From positions 1,054,001 through 1,118,000 of the forward strand of contig CATNEN010000039.1 of the NCBI GenBank assembly GCA_950097015.1: DNA of 64,000 bases, read 5' to 3'. The stretch is from Macrostomum hystrix. Its lineage: Eukaryota > Platyhelminthes > Macrostomidae. A program made the position numbers and the translations under genes. Every line of letters starts with the position of its first letter. Position 1 is the first letter of the stretch. The notes beneath the pieces were generated by a model. The model ran no database searches. It had not been told where the DNA came from and was given only the letters and a program-made list of their open reading frames with translations. This document shows positions 38,800-50,657 of this stretch, in pieces.

Positions 38800-39820
38800 T
38801 CACCAGCCCGACTCCGTCAGCTCGACGCTTTTCTTGGCCTCAGGGCCGCCGCCCACCAGACTGCCGCCTCCGTCACTATGCCCGTCTTCGCCGCCTTCGC
38901 CGCCTTCGCCACCGAGGTCCTCATCGTTGGCATCGTCGTCTACATCGTCGTCAGAGGAGGCCAGAAGCCGGACGGCGGCCTCCGTCAGCAGGCGACGCAG
39001 CCGTCGCAGTCCCTCATCGCCGGCTGGAAGGCGAGGCACCGTCAGTGGCGGTGCCGCCCCGACCGAGCCCGGCGCTGGCCGCAGTCGGTGCAGCAGGCCG
39101 GCCACGGTGTCGTGCTCGCCTCGGCGAACCCTAGCCAGGACTTCCGCCGCGGCGGTCCGTGAGTCCAGCGTCTCGGCAGCCCAGCGGCGCCTGACCAGCA
39201 GCTGGCGCCGGCGGCGGTCGATCTGGGCGGTGAGGCTGGCGCGGTGCCGCCCGGCAGCCGCGCGCAATCGGCGCATGTGGCGCTGAAACGCCTCGCAGAA
39301 GGTGGCCTCGTCAGTGTCCAGCAGCTGCAGCTGAAAGTCACACTCGTCGATGACGCCGGCCAGGTGGGCCTCCTCGATCGGGCTGGCCAGAATCTCGCTG
39401 GAGCGGGTGGTGGCCTCGGCGCTGAGCTGCTCGAGGCCGCGGACCACCAGTGGCTTCATCTCGCGCACCTGCGTAGCCGGGGTGGTTGGGGAAGGGGTAG
39501 GGAGGAGAGAACGGCACATGGGATTATGGGAGATGGGAGATTATGGGAGATGGGAGAGAAAAGTGGATGGCAGAGAATCGCAAGTGGCAGGGCATTCTTA
39601 AATTTCCCACCTGCTCGATGCGGAAGTCCCTCTCCAGCTCTGCCGGGGCCTTCCTGGTGACTCGGCGGCAGTGCGGGCAGACGATGCGGCCGGCCTCGGC
39701 TCCAGGGAGGTCGCGCAGGCAGCGCAGGCAGAAGGAGTGCAGGCAGTCGAGCGCCCGAGGCTCCTGGATCTCGTCCAGGCAGACGCCGCACTCCAGCAGG
39801 CGGATGCGCACGTGCTGCAT
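38800..39820 (-). CDS. RING-finger (TRIM-like) E3 ubiquitin ligase candidate, 2 exons
   Basis: Exon 1 runs 39820-39611 and exon 2 39468-38800 on the minus strand, GT-AG, phase 0, 292 residues. A complete C3HC4 RING occupies residues 11-51 (C11, C14, C26, H28, C31, C34, C48, C51) with EIQEPRALDCLHSFC typical of TRIM proteins. RIEQ at the end of exon 1 is followed by a long helical region (VREMKPLVVRGLEQL, FQRHMRRLRAAAGRHRASL) likely to form a coiled coil. The C-terminus is acidic and glycine-rich (SSDDDVDDDANDEDLGGEGG). No B-box cysteine/histidine pattern or NHL/SPRY domain follows, so it is a short RING-coiled-coil form. The frame is open 5' of the ATG with a hydrophobic LVLLLLGDFASA stretch but no earlier ATG. 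Substrate unknown. Confidence 0.78.
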
Positions 39821-40589
39821 GGCGCTGGCGAAATCTCCCAGGAGCAGCAGAACTAGAAATGCTTCCCCAATAAGCGCGAGGGGAAATTGTTAAGCCGCTG
39901 CCACGCGGCAGCCACCCACCCGCGGTTTCAGCTGTCCCAAATTGAGTCTCCGCCACCCCCTACCCAGCACTGCTCCTCGCCTTGCCGCGCTGACTGCGCG
40001 AGTGCGTGCGCGCGGAGGCGGTCCGCCCGGCAGCCGGCTATACGACCAGAGCAGTCCGCTCGAAGCAGGGGATCTGGCAGAGACTCGACCACTGAGAGAC
40101 GCCCGCCCCGCCAGTTCTGGTCCAGCGAGTCGGGGAGGGGGTGGGCAGCCGCTGCAGTTTTGCGGAATGCTCAGGCTAATTATCATTAATTCTGAGGTCA
40201 TCACTAGTCTTTATTTGGAGAGATTTATCCACAAAAGTAGCGTGCCCTTGCTCCATCATCTCACCTGCTGCTTTTCCAAGCGTCTAAATCTATAATTGCA
40301 GCTGAGTTGTTCAAGAGCACCCGTCCCGGGTTCACAGCGTCTGCTCAGTCTATTCTGTGGAAAAATTTCCACGGACGATTGAGAAGTCTCAAACTGCTAT
40401 TGTTCTCAAGGCCTTGCTATTTTTACGCAAACAAAAAGCTAGCCTTCCTTCACCATTGTCTCCATGGCGTCTGAGAGCGAAATCACCTGCTGCTATATTG
40501 TCTGCTATATTTTCGTATTTTTACACTTTGCATCTATAGCAGCCAGCTGCAATCTGAGCCTCATCTTTCCCTTTCTGAGCTTCATATCT
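39821..40589. other. Upstream flank of RING gene and leader into 19-bp array
   Basis: 39.84-40.15 kb is G+C rich and could hold the promoter or 5' UTR of the minus-strand RING gene. 40.2-40.59 kb is unique non-coding DNA; the ORF starting at 40464 simply reads into the repeat. Confidence 0.4.
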
Positions 40590-43500
40590 CACCCCAGGTC
40601 CTCACTCTCACCCAAGATCCTCACTCTCACCCAAGATCCTCACTCTCACCCCAGATCCTCAATCTTACCCAAGATCCTCACTCTCACCCCAGATCCTCAA
40701 TCTTACCCAAGATCCTCACTCTCACCCCAGATCCTCACTCTCACCCCAGATCCTCACTCTCACCCAAGATCCTCACTCTCACCCCAGATCCTCAATCTTA
40801 CCCAAGATCCTCACTCTCACCCAAGATCCTCACTCTCACCCCAGATCCTCAATCTTACCCAAGATCCTCACTCTCACCCAAGATCCTCACTCTCACCCCA
40901 GATCCTCAATCTTACCCAAGATCCTCACTCTCACCCAAGATCCTCACTCTCACCCCAGATCCTCAATCTTACCCAAGATCCTCACTCTCACCCAAGATCC
41001 TCACTCTCACCCCAGATCCTCAATCTTACCCAAGATCCTCACTCTCACCCAAGATCCTCACTCTCACCCAAGATCCTCAATCTTACCCAAGATCCTCACT
41101 CTCACCCAAGATCCTCACTCTCACCCCAGATCCTCAATCTTACCCAAGATCCTCACTCTCACCCAAGATCCTCACTCTCACCCCAGATCCTCAATCTTAC
41201 CCAAGATCCTCACTCTCACCCAAGATCCTCACTCTCACCCCAGATCCTCACTCTCACCCAAGATCCTCACTCTCACCCCAGATCCTCAATCTTACCCAAG
41301 ATCCTCACTCTCACCCAAGATCCTCACTCTCACCCCAGATCCTCAATCTTACCCAAGATCCTCACTCTCACCCCAGATCCTCAATCTTACCCAAGATCCT
41401 CACTCTCACCCCAGATCCTCACTCTCACCCCAGATCCTCACTCTCACCCAAGATCCTCACTCTCACCCCAGATCCTCAATCTTACCCAAGATCCTCACTC
41501 TCACCCAAGATCCTCACTCTCACCCCAGATCCTCAATCTTACCCAAGATCCTCACTCTCACCCAAGATCCTCACTCTCACCCCAGATCCTCAATCTTACC
41601 CAAGATCCTCACTCTCACCCAAGATCCCTCACTCTCACCCCAGATCCTCAATCTTACCCAAGATCCTCACTCTCACCCAAGATCCTCACTCTCACCCCAG
41701 ATCCTCAATCTTACCCAAGATCCTCACTCTCACCCAAGATCCTCACTCTCACCCCAGATCCTCAATCTTACCCAAGATCCTCACTCTCACCCAAGATCCT
41801 CACTCTCACCCCAGATCCTCAATCTTACCCAAGATCCTCACTCTCACCCCAGATCCTCAATCTTACCCAAGATCCTCACTCTCACCCAGATCCTCACTCT
41901 CACCCCAGATCCTAACTCTCACCCAAGATCCTCACTCTCACCCCAGATCCTCAATCTTACCCAAGATCCTCACTCTCACCCAAGATCCTCACTCTCACCC
42001 CAGATCCTCAATCTTACCCAAGATCCTCACTCTCACCCAAGATCCTCACTCTCACCCCAGATCCTCAATCTTACCCAAGATCCTCACTCTCACCCAAGAT
42101 CCTCACTCTCACCCCAGATCCTCAATCTTACCCAAGATCCTCACTCTCACCCAAGATCCTCACTCTCACCCCAGATCCTCAATCTTACCCAAGATCCTCA
42201 CTCTCACCCCAGATCCTCAATCTTACCCAAGATCCTCACTCTCACCCCAGATCCTCACTCTCACCCCAGATCCTCACTCTCACCCAAGATCCTCACTCTC
42301 ACCCCAGATCCTCAATCTTACCCAAGATCCTCACTCTCACCCAAGATCCTCACTCTCACCCCAGATCCTCAATCTTACCCAAGATCCTCACTCTCACCCA
42401 AGATCCTCACTCTCACCCCAGATCCTCAATCTTACCCAAGATCCTCACTCTCACCCAAGATCCTCACTCTCACCCCAGATCCTCAATCTTACCCAAGATC
42501 CTCACTCTCACCCAAGATCCTCACTCTTACCCCAGATCCTCACTCTCACCCCAGATCCTCACTCTCACCCAATATCCTCACTCTTACCCCAGATCCTCAC
42601 TCTCACCCCAGATCCTCACTCTTACCCAAGATCCTCACTCTTACCCCAGATCCTCAATCTCACCCCAGATCCTCAATCTCACCCCAGGTCCTCAATCTCA
42701 CCCCAGATCCACAATCTCACCCCAGATCCACAATCTCACCCCAGGTCCTCAATCTCACCCCAGGTCCTCAATCTCACCCCAGGTCCTCAATCTCACCCCA
42801 GGTCCTCAATCTCACCCCAGGTCCTCAATCTCACCCCAGGTCCTAAATCTCACCCCAGATCCACAATCTCACCCCAGATCCTCACTCTCACCCAATATCC
42901 TCACTCTTACCCCAGATCCTCACTCTCACCCCAGATCCTCACTCTTACCCAAGATCCTCACTCTTACCCCAGATCCTCAATCTCACCCCAGATCCTCAAT
43001 CTCACCCCAGGTCCTCAGTCTCACCCCAGATCCACAATCTCACCCCAGATCCACAATCTCACCCCAGGTCCTCAATCTCACCCCAGGTCCTCAATCTCAC
43101 CCCAGGTCCTCAATCTCACCCCAGGTCCTCAATCTCACCCCAGGTCCTCAATCTCACCCCAGGTCCTAAATCTCACCCCAGATCCACAATCTCAGCCCAT
43201 ATCCTCAATCTCACCCCAGATCCACAATCTCACCCCAGGTCCTAAATCTCACCCCAGGTCCTCAATCTCACCCCAGGTCCTCAATCTTACCCCAGGTCCT
43301 CAATCTCACCCCAGGTCCTCAATCTCACCCCAGATCCACAATCTCACCCCATATCCTCAATCTCACCCCAGATCCACAATCTCACCCCATATCCTCAATC
43401 TCACCCCATGTCCTCACTCTCAGCCAAGATCCTCAATCTCACCCCAGATCCACAATCTCACCCCAGATCCACAATCTCACCCCAGATCCTCACTCTCACC

Positions 43501-43975
43501 CCAGATCCTCACTCTCACCCCAGATCCTCAATCTCACTCCAGATCCTCACTCTCACTCCAGATCGTCAATCTAACCCAAGATCCTCACTCTCACTCCAGA
43601 TCCTCAATCAAACCCAAGATCCTCACTCTCACCCCAGATCCTCACTCTCACCCCAGATCCTCAATCTCACTCCAGATCCTCACTCTCACTCCAGATCGTC
43701 AATCTAACCCCAGATCCTCACTCTCACTCCAGATCCTCAATCTAACCCAAGATCCTCACTCTCACTCCAGATCCTCAATCTAACCCAAGATCCTCACTCT
43801 CACTCCAGATCCTCAATCTAACCCAAGATCCTCAATGTCAAACAGATCCTCAATCTCACCCCAGATCCACAATCTCACCCCAGATCCTCAATCTCACCCC
43901 AGATCCACAATCTAACCCAAGATCCTCAATGTCAATCAGATCCTCAATCTTACCCAAGATCCTCACCCTGTCTCT
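40590..43975. repeat. 19-bp minisatellite with 57-bp trimer higher-order structure
   Basis: About 178 units, consensus CCTCACTCTCACCCCAGAT. Most of 40.6-42.5 kb is organised as a 57-bp trimer (one AATCTTACCCAAGAT unit, one CACTCTCACCCAAGAT, one CACTCTCACCCCAGAT). 42.6-43.4 kb shifts to CCTCAATCTCACCCCAGGT units, and a block starting CACCCAATATCCTCACTC at about 42568 recurs at about 42890. Almost no G on the plus strand. Confidence 0.95.
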
Positions 43976-44611
43976 CGCAGAGTGTCTGATTGTTTCGCAT
44001 TCGAACACCAGTCAGACTTATCTTACAGTAAATGTCTACGAATCACGAAATCTCATCGCTTGTTGGACATCTCGCGACGGTCTCAATTTTATTTCGTTCT
44101 GATCATTTATTCGGATGCCGGGAGTTCCAGGCTGTCTGATTGCCAGCTAATCCTAAGCTAGTTTTGTTATCTCCCACAGGAAAGTCTCCCACAGGTTGGC
44201 CTCGATTGACTCCAATTAGTGAAGTGTTTCGGGCTGATTAAAATAAAATAATGGCGCGGCCTGAGTCGTGAAAGACGCATTCAGATAATGAGAAGCGAAA
44301 CACGAAACAAATATCCCCTGGGGAAATGCGACCTGTTTCACTAGGGATTAAATGGAACTGGGATTTGAGACAAAAGCTGTCAATGGGAATTCAATTACCA
44401 CCACGGCAATCGATCGGGGGCCAGCGGCAGTCATTTGGGGTGGCTGCTAACAAAAAATGTGTTTCTAAGTCAATTCCCCACCAAGACCGGCGCGTGGGCG
44501 GCACTGGCAGCTCGGCCTGCCTTCTCTGCCATCTATGTCCGTCAGGATGTGGCCAGCCAATCGCATCGCTGCTAGAGTCTCCCACAGACTCTCTGACCCA
44601 GTCAGCGGGGG
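43976..44611. other. Unique DNA upstream of the peptide precursor gene
   Basis: No supportable gene. Probably the 5' regulatory region of the downstream secreted peptide gene. Confidence 0.4.
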
Positions 44612-44618
44612 TTTAAAA
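44612..44618 (+). promoter_or_regulatory. Possible TATA element of the peptide precursor gene
   Basis: TTTAAAA within GGGGTTTAAAACCCC, a 14-bp perfect palindrome plus one base, 80 bp before the start codon. Position fits a TATA box with a short 5' UTR. Inference only. Confidence 0.35.
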
Positions 44619-44697
44619 CCCCGACTGGTCCGCGCTGGCTCCCAGACTCGCTGCATCAGCGCTGCCCCATCAGGTGAACTCAAACTGCCCGCCAGCA

Positions 44698-46848
44698 ATG
44701 CGCAACACATCAGCAGCTGTGAGGAACATGAGCTCAGCCGCCTCGGCTGCCGCAGGACTGGCCTGCCTGGCTTTGCTGCTGCTCAGTGGTGTCTGCACCG
44801 CCTACCCTCGGCTCAGCGGTGAGTGCCCACCTGCTGCCGACCTCGCATGACCCCGGCTCCCCTCAGCGGGCGGGGGGAAGAAATCTGAATCTGGGAAGAA
44901 AGCCAGATTCAGAGGCCAATTTCCGACTCCAGCCTGACAGACAGACTCACCGATTGCTGAGTCTGAGACTGGGTTGATGAGTCTGGGTTGATGAGGCTGC
45001 CTTAAGCGGCTCATCGCTAATCTCTTCATCCACCATTAACTCCCAGCAAATTCAGCCATTTTTTTCACTGCCTTTTAATGCGCAGTTTTTTGCTTTCAAT
45101 TTTCCTCTAATCTCGAGCCCAGACTTTTAGATTCACCGCTTTGATCATTCGATTTAATGTGCCTTCAGAAATAGCTGCCAACCATGAAGAACTGTTTTGT
45201 TCTCGCAGACAGCAGGCGGGGCCGTAGCGCCAGTTGCTAATACCCAGACTCAACACTTCCGGCCCGACCTGCATCTGCGAAGCCACTTTTTTATCCCTCC
45301 CGGGAACAAAGCCGGCCCATTGCCGGCCCACGGAGGAGAAATCTCTGAGTCCACGGCTTCCGTATTCCCCCGCTGAGCTGTCCGTGTTCCTGCTGCCTAT
45401 TAGAAAAGTGCAAAAGACTTGGAACTTAGTAGACTATTATAGAAAACTCGAAAGCTACTCACTTGAGCACTTGGGGATACAAATTAGATTAGCTGCTGCC
45501 GCTGTGTCTGCTTCACAGAGGGGCTTTTTGAAGAAGAAGGCTTTGCTGCTCTCTAAAGTTTAATTTCCAAGAATTGTTCTGTTGCCATGGAGAAGCTGGC
45601 CCTGCTCGCCAGCGACTCTCCCAAGCAGCATGTTGTCTATTGATTAAAAAGTTTGCGTAGTTATGTAAAAACTGCACGTCTTCATACTCACGACTGCCAG
45701 ACAAACTCCAGACAGCCCCTTGCTCTGTTAGCGACTCTCCTGGTGAGACTGACGACCTTCTTCCAAATCAGTCCAGAGCACTAATACTTCAAGTATTTCG
45801 CACAGCTTTTATTTACTTACGATGCGCTTCCTTCCAAATACTCTTCCTGACATCCACTCGACATCCTCCTGACATCCACTCGACATCCTCCTGACATCCA
45901 CTTGACATCCTCCTGACATCCACTCGACATCCTCCTGACATCCACTTGACATCCTCCTGACATCCACTTGACATCCTCCTGACATCCACTTGACATCCTC
46001 CTGACATCCACTTCACATCCTCCTGACATCCACTTGACATCCTCCTGACATCCACCATCCACTTGACATCCTCCTGACATCCACTCGACATCCTCCTGAC
46101 ATCCACTTGACATCCTCCTGACATCCACTTGACATCCTCCTGACATCCACTTGACATCCTCCTGACATCCACTTCACATCCTCCTGACATCCACTTGACA
46201 TCCTCCTGACATCCACCATCCACTTGACATCCTCCTGACATCCACTCGACATCCTCCTGACATCCACTCGACATCCTCCTGACATCCACTTGACATCCTC
46301 CTGACATCCACTTGACATCCTCCTGACATCCACTTGACATCCTCCTGACATCCACTTGACATCCTCCTGACATCCACTTGACATCCTCCTGACATCCACC
46401 ATCCACTTGACATCCTCCTGACATCCACTCGACATCCTCCTGACATTTACTTGAGATCCTCCTGACATCCACTTGACATCCTCCTGACATCCACTCGACA
46501 TCCTCCTGACATCCACTTGACATCCTCTTGACATCCACTTGACATCCTGCTGACATCCACTCGATATCCTCCTGACATCCCACTCGACATCCTCTTAACA
46601 TAGGTCACGACGTGCCGGCCAGCCTCGAGGCGGTGATATTCGAGCGCAGGGCTGCTCCGGACACGGACTGGACGTCACATTTCCGTCGTCTGCTCACCCA
46701 GCTTCGAAAACTCGATGATGAATCCGAGGCTGAAAGGAAAGTAAAAGACTTAAAGGACATCAAGGACTCGAATTCGCCAGTGTCAGCCGAAATCATTCGC
46801 CTGCGTAAACGCTGTCGGATTGGTCGCACCGCCTGCATGCTGGGCTGA
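44698..46848 (+). CDS. Secreted peptide precursor with C-terminal disulfide-ring peptide, 2 exons
   Basis: Exons 44698-44818 and 46604-46848 join in frame (CTCAGCG|GTGAGT, AACATAG|GT) to 121 residues. The N-terminus is a signal peptide with hydrophobic core GLACLALLLLSGVCTA, likely cut before YPRLSG; Met11 is an alternative start. A propeptide follows (LEAVIFERR, then FRRLLTQLRKLDDESEAERK), and the chain ends LRKR then CRIGRTACMLG and stop. KR is a prohormone convertase site, two cysteines six residues apart would form a ring, and the final glycine is an amidation donor, predicting CRIGRTACML-amide. The CMLG end recalls the ring of vertebrate calcitonin (CxxxxxCMLG), but the ring is one residue longer and the helical tail is absent, so homology is unproven. 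The intron carries a 22-bp minisatellite. Confidence 0.72.
44819..45837. other. Unique part of peptide precursor intron
   Basis: No supportable exon seen in the first kilobase of the intron. Short ORFs on both strands lack family resemblance. Confidence 0.45.
45838..46600. repeat. 22-bp minisatellite in peptide precursor intron
   Basis: About 34 units with core GACATCCTCCTGACATCCAC, TT/TC/TTC variants, and occasional 7-bp insertions (CATCCAC) that recur about 160-190 bp apart. It stops three bases before the exon 2 acceptor AG, so repeat units supply the upstream pyrimidine-rich sequence. Confidence 0.95.
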
Positions 46849-47483
46849 GCAAATTGAGCTGAAACCCATGAGACTCATTTTTTTGTACTAATTAAAATCC
46901 TGAATTTAAGATGTTGCCCTTATGCAGAATACAAAGATTACTAAAGAATTGTTGACTTATTCTGGTTGTCGAGTCAGGTGATAAACCTGATTAGCCAGAT
47001 AGATGGTTCTAGTCAATATCTACTGGGAATATTAGCAGGGGGTCTCTGTGCAAACAGAGCCAGCCAGGTAACCAATCTGTCATGTGTGTCCAGCTGTCAG
47101 TACCAGCCGTTTCTCTCTTGCCCCACAGCTCCTTTCATGTCACTCTTCAGTCTAAATTGTTTCAGCAATTGCGTCTGGAAACACAAAAACGCGTATGTTT
47201 GACAACGCGGCCGAGAACAACATTACGAGCCTCACTTAGTCTCGAGCCTCAGTGTTGCACCATTGATCAAATAAAAACGGTCACTTCAAAGCAACAAATC
47301 AAGTGTTTTGTTTGAATTCAAGTGATTTCCGGGTTTTGTACTTCTGAGCTATCAAGTTAGTGCAGACACGGCACAAGAATGTGACGGATGTACCCTGCAA
47401 GCTGGAATGGTTGAGACAACTTGGTTGCCGTCAGTCTGTAATAGTTTTGTTCTGATGCACTTTGCATAATTCTGCCAAATTGA
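46849..47483. other. 3' flank of peptide precursor gene
   Basis: Unique DNA holding the probable 3' UTR. AATTAAA at about 46889 and AATAAA at 47270-47275 are candidate polyadenylation signals. Confidence 0.4.
47270..47275 (+). promoter_or_regulatory. Candidate polyadenylation signal of peptide precursor gene
   Basis: AATAAA 422 bp after the stop codon. An earlier non-canonical AATTAAA could be used instead. Confidence 0.3.
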
Positions 47484-47789
47484 TGACAATGGCCACTCTA
47501 ATAGCAGCCGAAACTGCATGTGATGCATACCAAATATGTTACTGAGCAATGGCCACTCTAATAGCAGCCGAAACTGCATGTGATGCATACCAAATATGTT
47601 ACTGAGCAATGGCCACTCTAATAGCAGCCGAAACTGCATGTGATGCATACCAAATATGTTACTGAGCAATGGCCACTCTAATAGCAGCCGAAACTGCATG
47701 TGATGCATACCAAATATGTTACTGAGCAATGGCCACTCTAATAGCAGCCGAAACTGCATGTGATGCATACCAAATATGTTACTGAGCAT
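47484..47789. repeat. 60-bp tandem repeat, 5 essentially perfect copies
   Basis: Period exactly 60; five copies with core GGCCACTCTAATAGCAGCCG. The copies show no difference from each other by eye, indicating very recent expansion or strong homogenisation. Each unit has the near-palindrome TGCATGTGATGCATACC. Confidence 0.97.
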
Positions 47790-48206
47790 CCAAAGGCTAC
47801 ATTTTTGACATGCTATGCATACAAAGAATTTCTTCCTCCTGCATACTAATGAGGCGCTATTATTACCTATCCCATCCTATGGTGATCCCACCGCTGCCAC
47901 CTCCTATTGTTGTTCGGTTTGCAATGCTTTGTGCCATGATTCGTCAGACTATTAAGTGGCTATTACTCAGGGAGTTATTCTGCACAACTACTGGTGGTGG
48001 CAGCGGCGGGATCAGCAGGGCAGATTGGAAGTCGGTGCACAGCGCCGATATAAATATGCGTAAACAATAAATTATTAATCTTCGGCACCGCAGCCTTACC
48101 GCAACAAGCATACTTAGAATGTGATTGTGGTCGACATTTCAAAGCCTACCGACGAAAGACGGCTAGCGCACTCTATGAGAACAATAAACTATTTTTCTGA
48201 GAGCTC
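47790..48206. other. Unique DNA with a short inverted repeat
   Basis: No gene supported. Contains imperfect inverted arms at 47881-47912 and 47985-48016 (GATCCCACCGCTGCCACC versus GATCCCGCCGCTGCCACC). Confidence 0.45.
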
Positions 48207-48543
48207 TGAACCCTTGATTGTCCTAAGAAATTAGCCAAGAACCGGTTAGACCTGCTACGTCACGAGACCAGACTGAACCCTTGATTGTCCTTAGAAATTA
48301 GGCAAGAACCGGTTAGACCTGCTACGTCACGAGACCAGACTGAACCCTTGATTGTCCTTAGAAATTAGCCAAGAACCGGTTAGACCTGCTACGTCACGAG
48401 ACCAGACTGAACCCTTGATTGTCCTTAGAAATTAGCCAAGAACCGGTTAGACCTGCTACGTCACGAGACCAGACTGAACCCTTGATTGTCCTTAGAAATT
48501 AGCCAAGAACCGGTTAGACCTGCTACGTCACGAGACCAGACTG
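48207..48543. repeat. 67-bp tandem repeat, 5 copies
   Basis: Units with core AAGAACCGGTTAGACCTGCT, 67 bp each, five copies, with single changes such as TTAGGCAAG for TTAGCCAAG in the second. Confidence 0.95.
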
Positions 48544-48834
48544 GACCCTTGGACAAATCCACGCAGTGATTCATAATCCAAGCAAATCAATGACAGCTCA
48601 AATTCAAGTCAATTAACTGATTAAGGCATGCGTGCTGCAGCTACGAACATTCATCAGTCACTGCCTGCCGGATTCTACAAACTCTTGCGTGTCAGTCTGG
48701 GCTGCCTTTGGTTACTTGGTCATGCGAATCTAGCATTAGTCAGTGGCTTTACCGCTAATCATAGCGTGTACAAGCTCTGTTCACTAAATGACCAATAAGT
48801 TGACGATGGATACAAGTGGTGTTACAGTGGGTGA
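48544..48834. other. Unique spacer
   Basis: Non-repetitive, non-coding; nothing recognised. Confidence 0.4.
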
Positions 48835-49550
48835 GAAAGGACAGTAGAGGGCGGAGAAGGGCAGTAGAGGGCGGAGAAGGACAGTAGAGGGTGCAGGACA
48901 GTAGAGGGTGTTGAAGGACAGTAGAGGGTGTTGAAGGACAGTAGAGGGTGCAGAAGGACAGTAGATGGTGCAGAAGGACAGTAGAGGGTGCAGGACAGTA
49001 GATGGTGCAGAAGGACAGTAGAGGGTGCAGGACAGTAGAGGGTGCAGAAGGACAGTAGAGGGCGGAGAAGGACAGTAGAGGGTGCAGAAGGACAGTAGAT
49101 GGTGCAGAAGGACAGTAGAGGGTGCAGAAGGACAGTAGAGGGTGCAGAAGGACAGTAGATGGTGCAGAAGGACAGTAGAGGGTGCAGGACAGTAGATGGT
49201 GCAGAAGGACAGTAGAGGGTGCAGGACAGTAGAGGGTGCAGAAGGACAGTAGAGGGCGGAGAAGGACAGTAGAGGGCGGAGAAGGACAGTAGAGGGTGGA
49301 GAAGGACAGTAGAGGGCGGAGAAGGACAGTAGAGGGCGGAGAAGGACAGTAGAGGGCGGAGAAGGACAGTAGAGGGCGGAGAAGGACAGTAGAGGGCGGA
49401 GAAGGACAGTAGAGGGCGGAGAAGGACAGTAGAGGGCGGAGAAGGACAGTAGAGGGCGGAGAAGGACAGTAGAGGGCGGAGAAGGACAGTAGAGGGCGGA
49501 GAAGGACAGTAGAGGGCGGAGAAGGAGAGTAGAGGGTGCAGAAGGACAGT
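48835..49550. repeat. 20-bp purine-rich minisatellite
   Basis: About 37 units of GAGAAGGACAGTAGAGGGCG. The right half is homogeneous. The left half mixes GTGCAGAAG, GATGGTGCAG and shortened 15-bp units lacking GAAGG, and blocks of these variants recur near 48.95-49.05 kb and 49.15-49.25 kb. Plus strand is purine rich; minus-strand ORFs are spurious. Confidence 0.95.
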
Positions 49551-50160
<610 letters not shown>

Positions 50161-50339
50161 GATCAAATGGCCATCTGCAGAAGCCGAGGCTTGGGGCAGC
50201 GCATGCAGATATTGGCATCAGTTTTCACGATCCTTTATCGAGTAGGACCTGCTGCGCTCCTCAGCTGCTTGAACACTTTATTAATGTACTTTAGCGGATA
50301 ACATTAGCTGGCTGAACTGTCATGTCATGCCTCATATTT

Positions 50340-50657
50340 CGCAATCTATTCAGGGTGGGTACGAAATTGGGATAGGACATTGGGATAGGAGATTGGGATG
50401 GTACATTGGGATAAGACATTAGGATGGGACAATGGGATTGACTTTGGGATAGGTCATTGGGGATAGGACATTGGGATAGGATATTGGGACAGGACTTTAA
50501 GTTTCAGGGTTGGGATATTGAGTTTAGGGTTGGGATATTGAGTTCAGGGTTGGGATATTGAGTTCAGGGTTGGGATATTGAGTTCAGGGCTGGGATATTG
50601 AGTTCAGGGTTGGAATATTGAGTTCAGGGCTGGGATATTGAGTTCAGGGTTGGGATT
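50340..50657. repeat. Degenerate GGGATAGGACATT repeat and 20-bp minisatellite
   Basis: 50340-50494 has loose GGGATAGGACATT-type copies. 50495-50657 has about eight units of GGGTTGGGATATTGAGTTCA, with GGGCT and GGAAT variants. The shared GGGATA...TT core suggests that one arose from the other. Confidence 0.85.

Noticed and set aside
40464..41915. 483-codon ORF starting MASESEITCCYIVCYIF
   Set aside because: A short unique leader reading into the 19-bp array. The leader has a hydrophobic look but no splice or family support.
45813..46601. Minus-strand ORFs reading MSGGCQVDVRR repeats, cysteine rich
   Set aside because: Translation of the 22-bp intronic array, antisense to a convincing peptide precursor gene.
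44698..46848. Assigning the ring peptide to calcitonin, melanin-concentrating hormone, elevenin or CCAP families
   Set aside because: Only the CMLG string agrees with calcitonin. Ring size, missing tail and flanking residues do not match any of these well enough.
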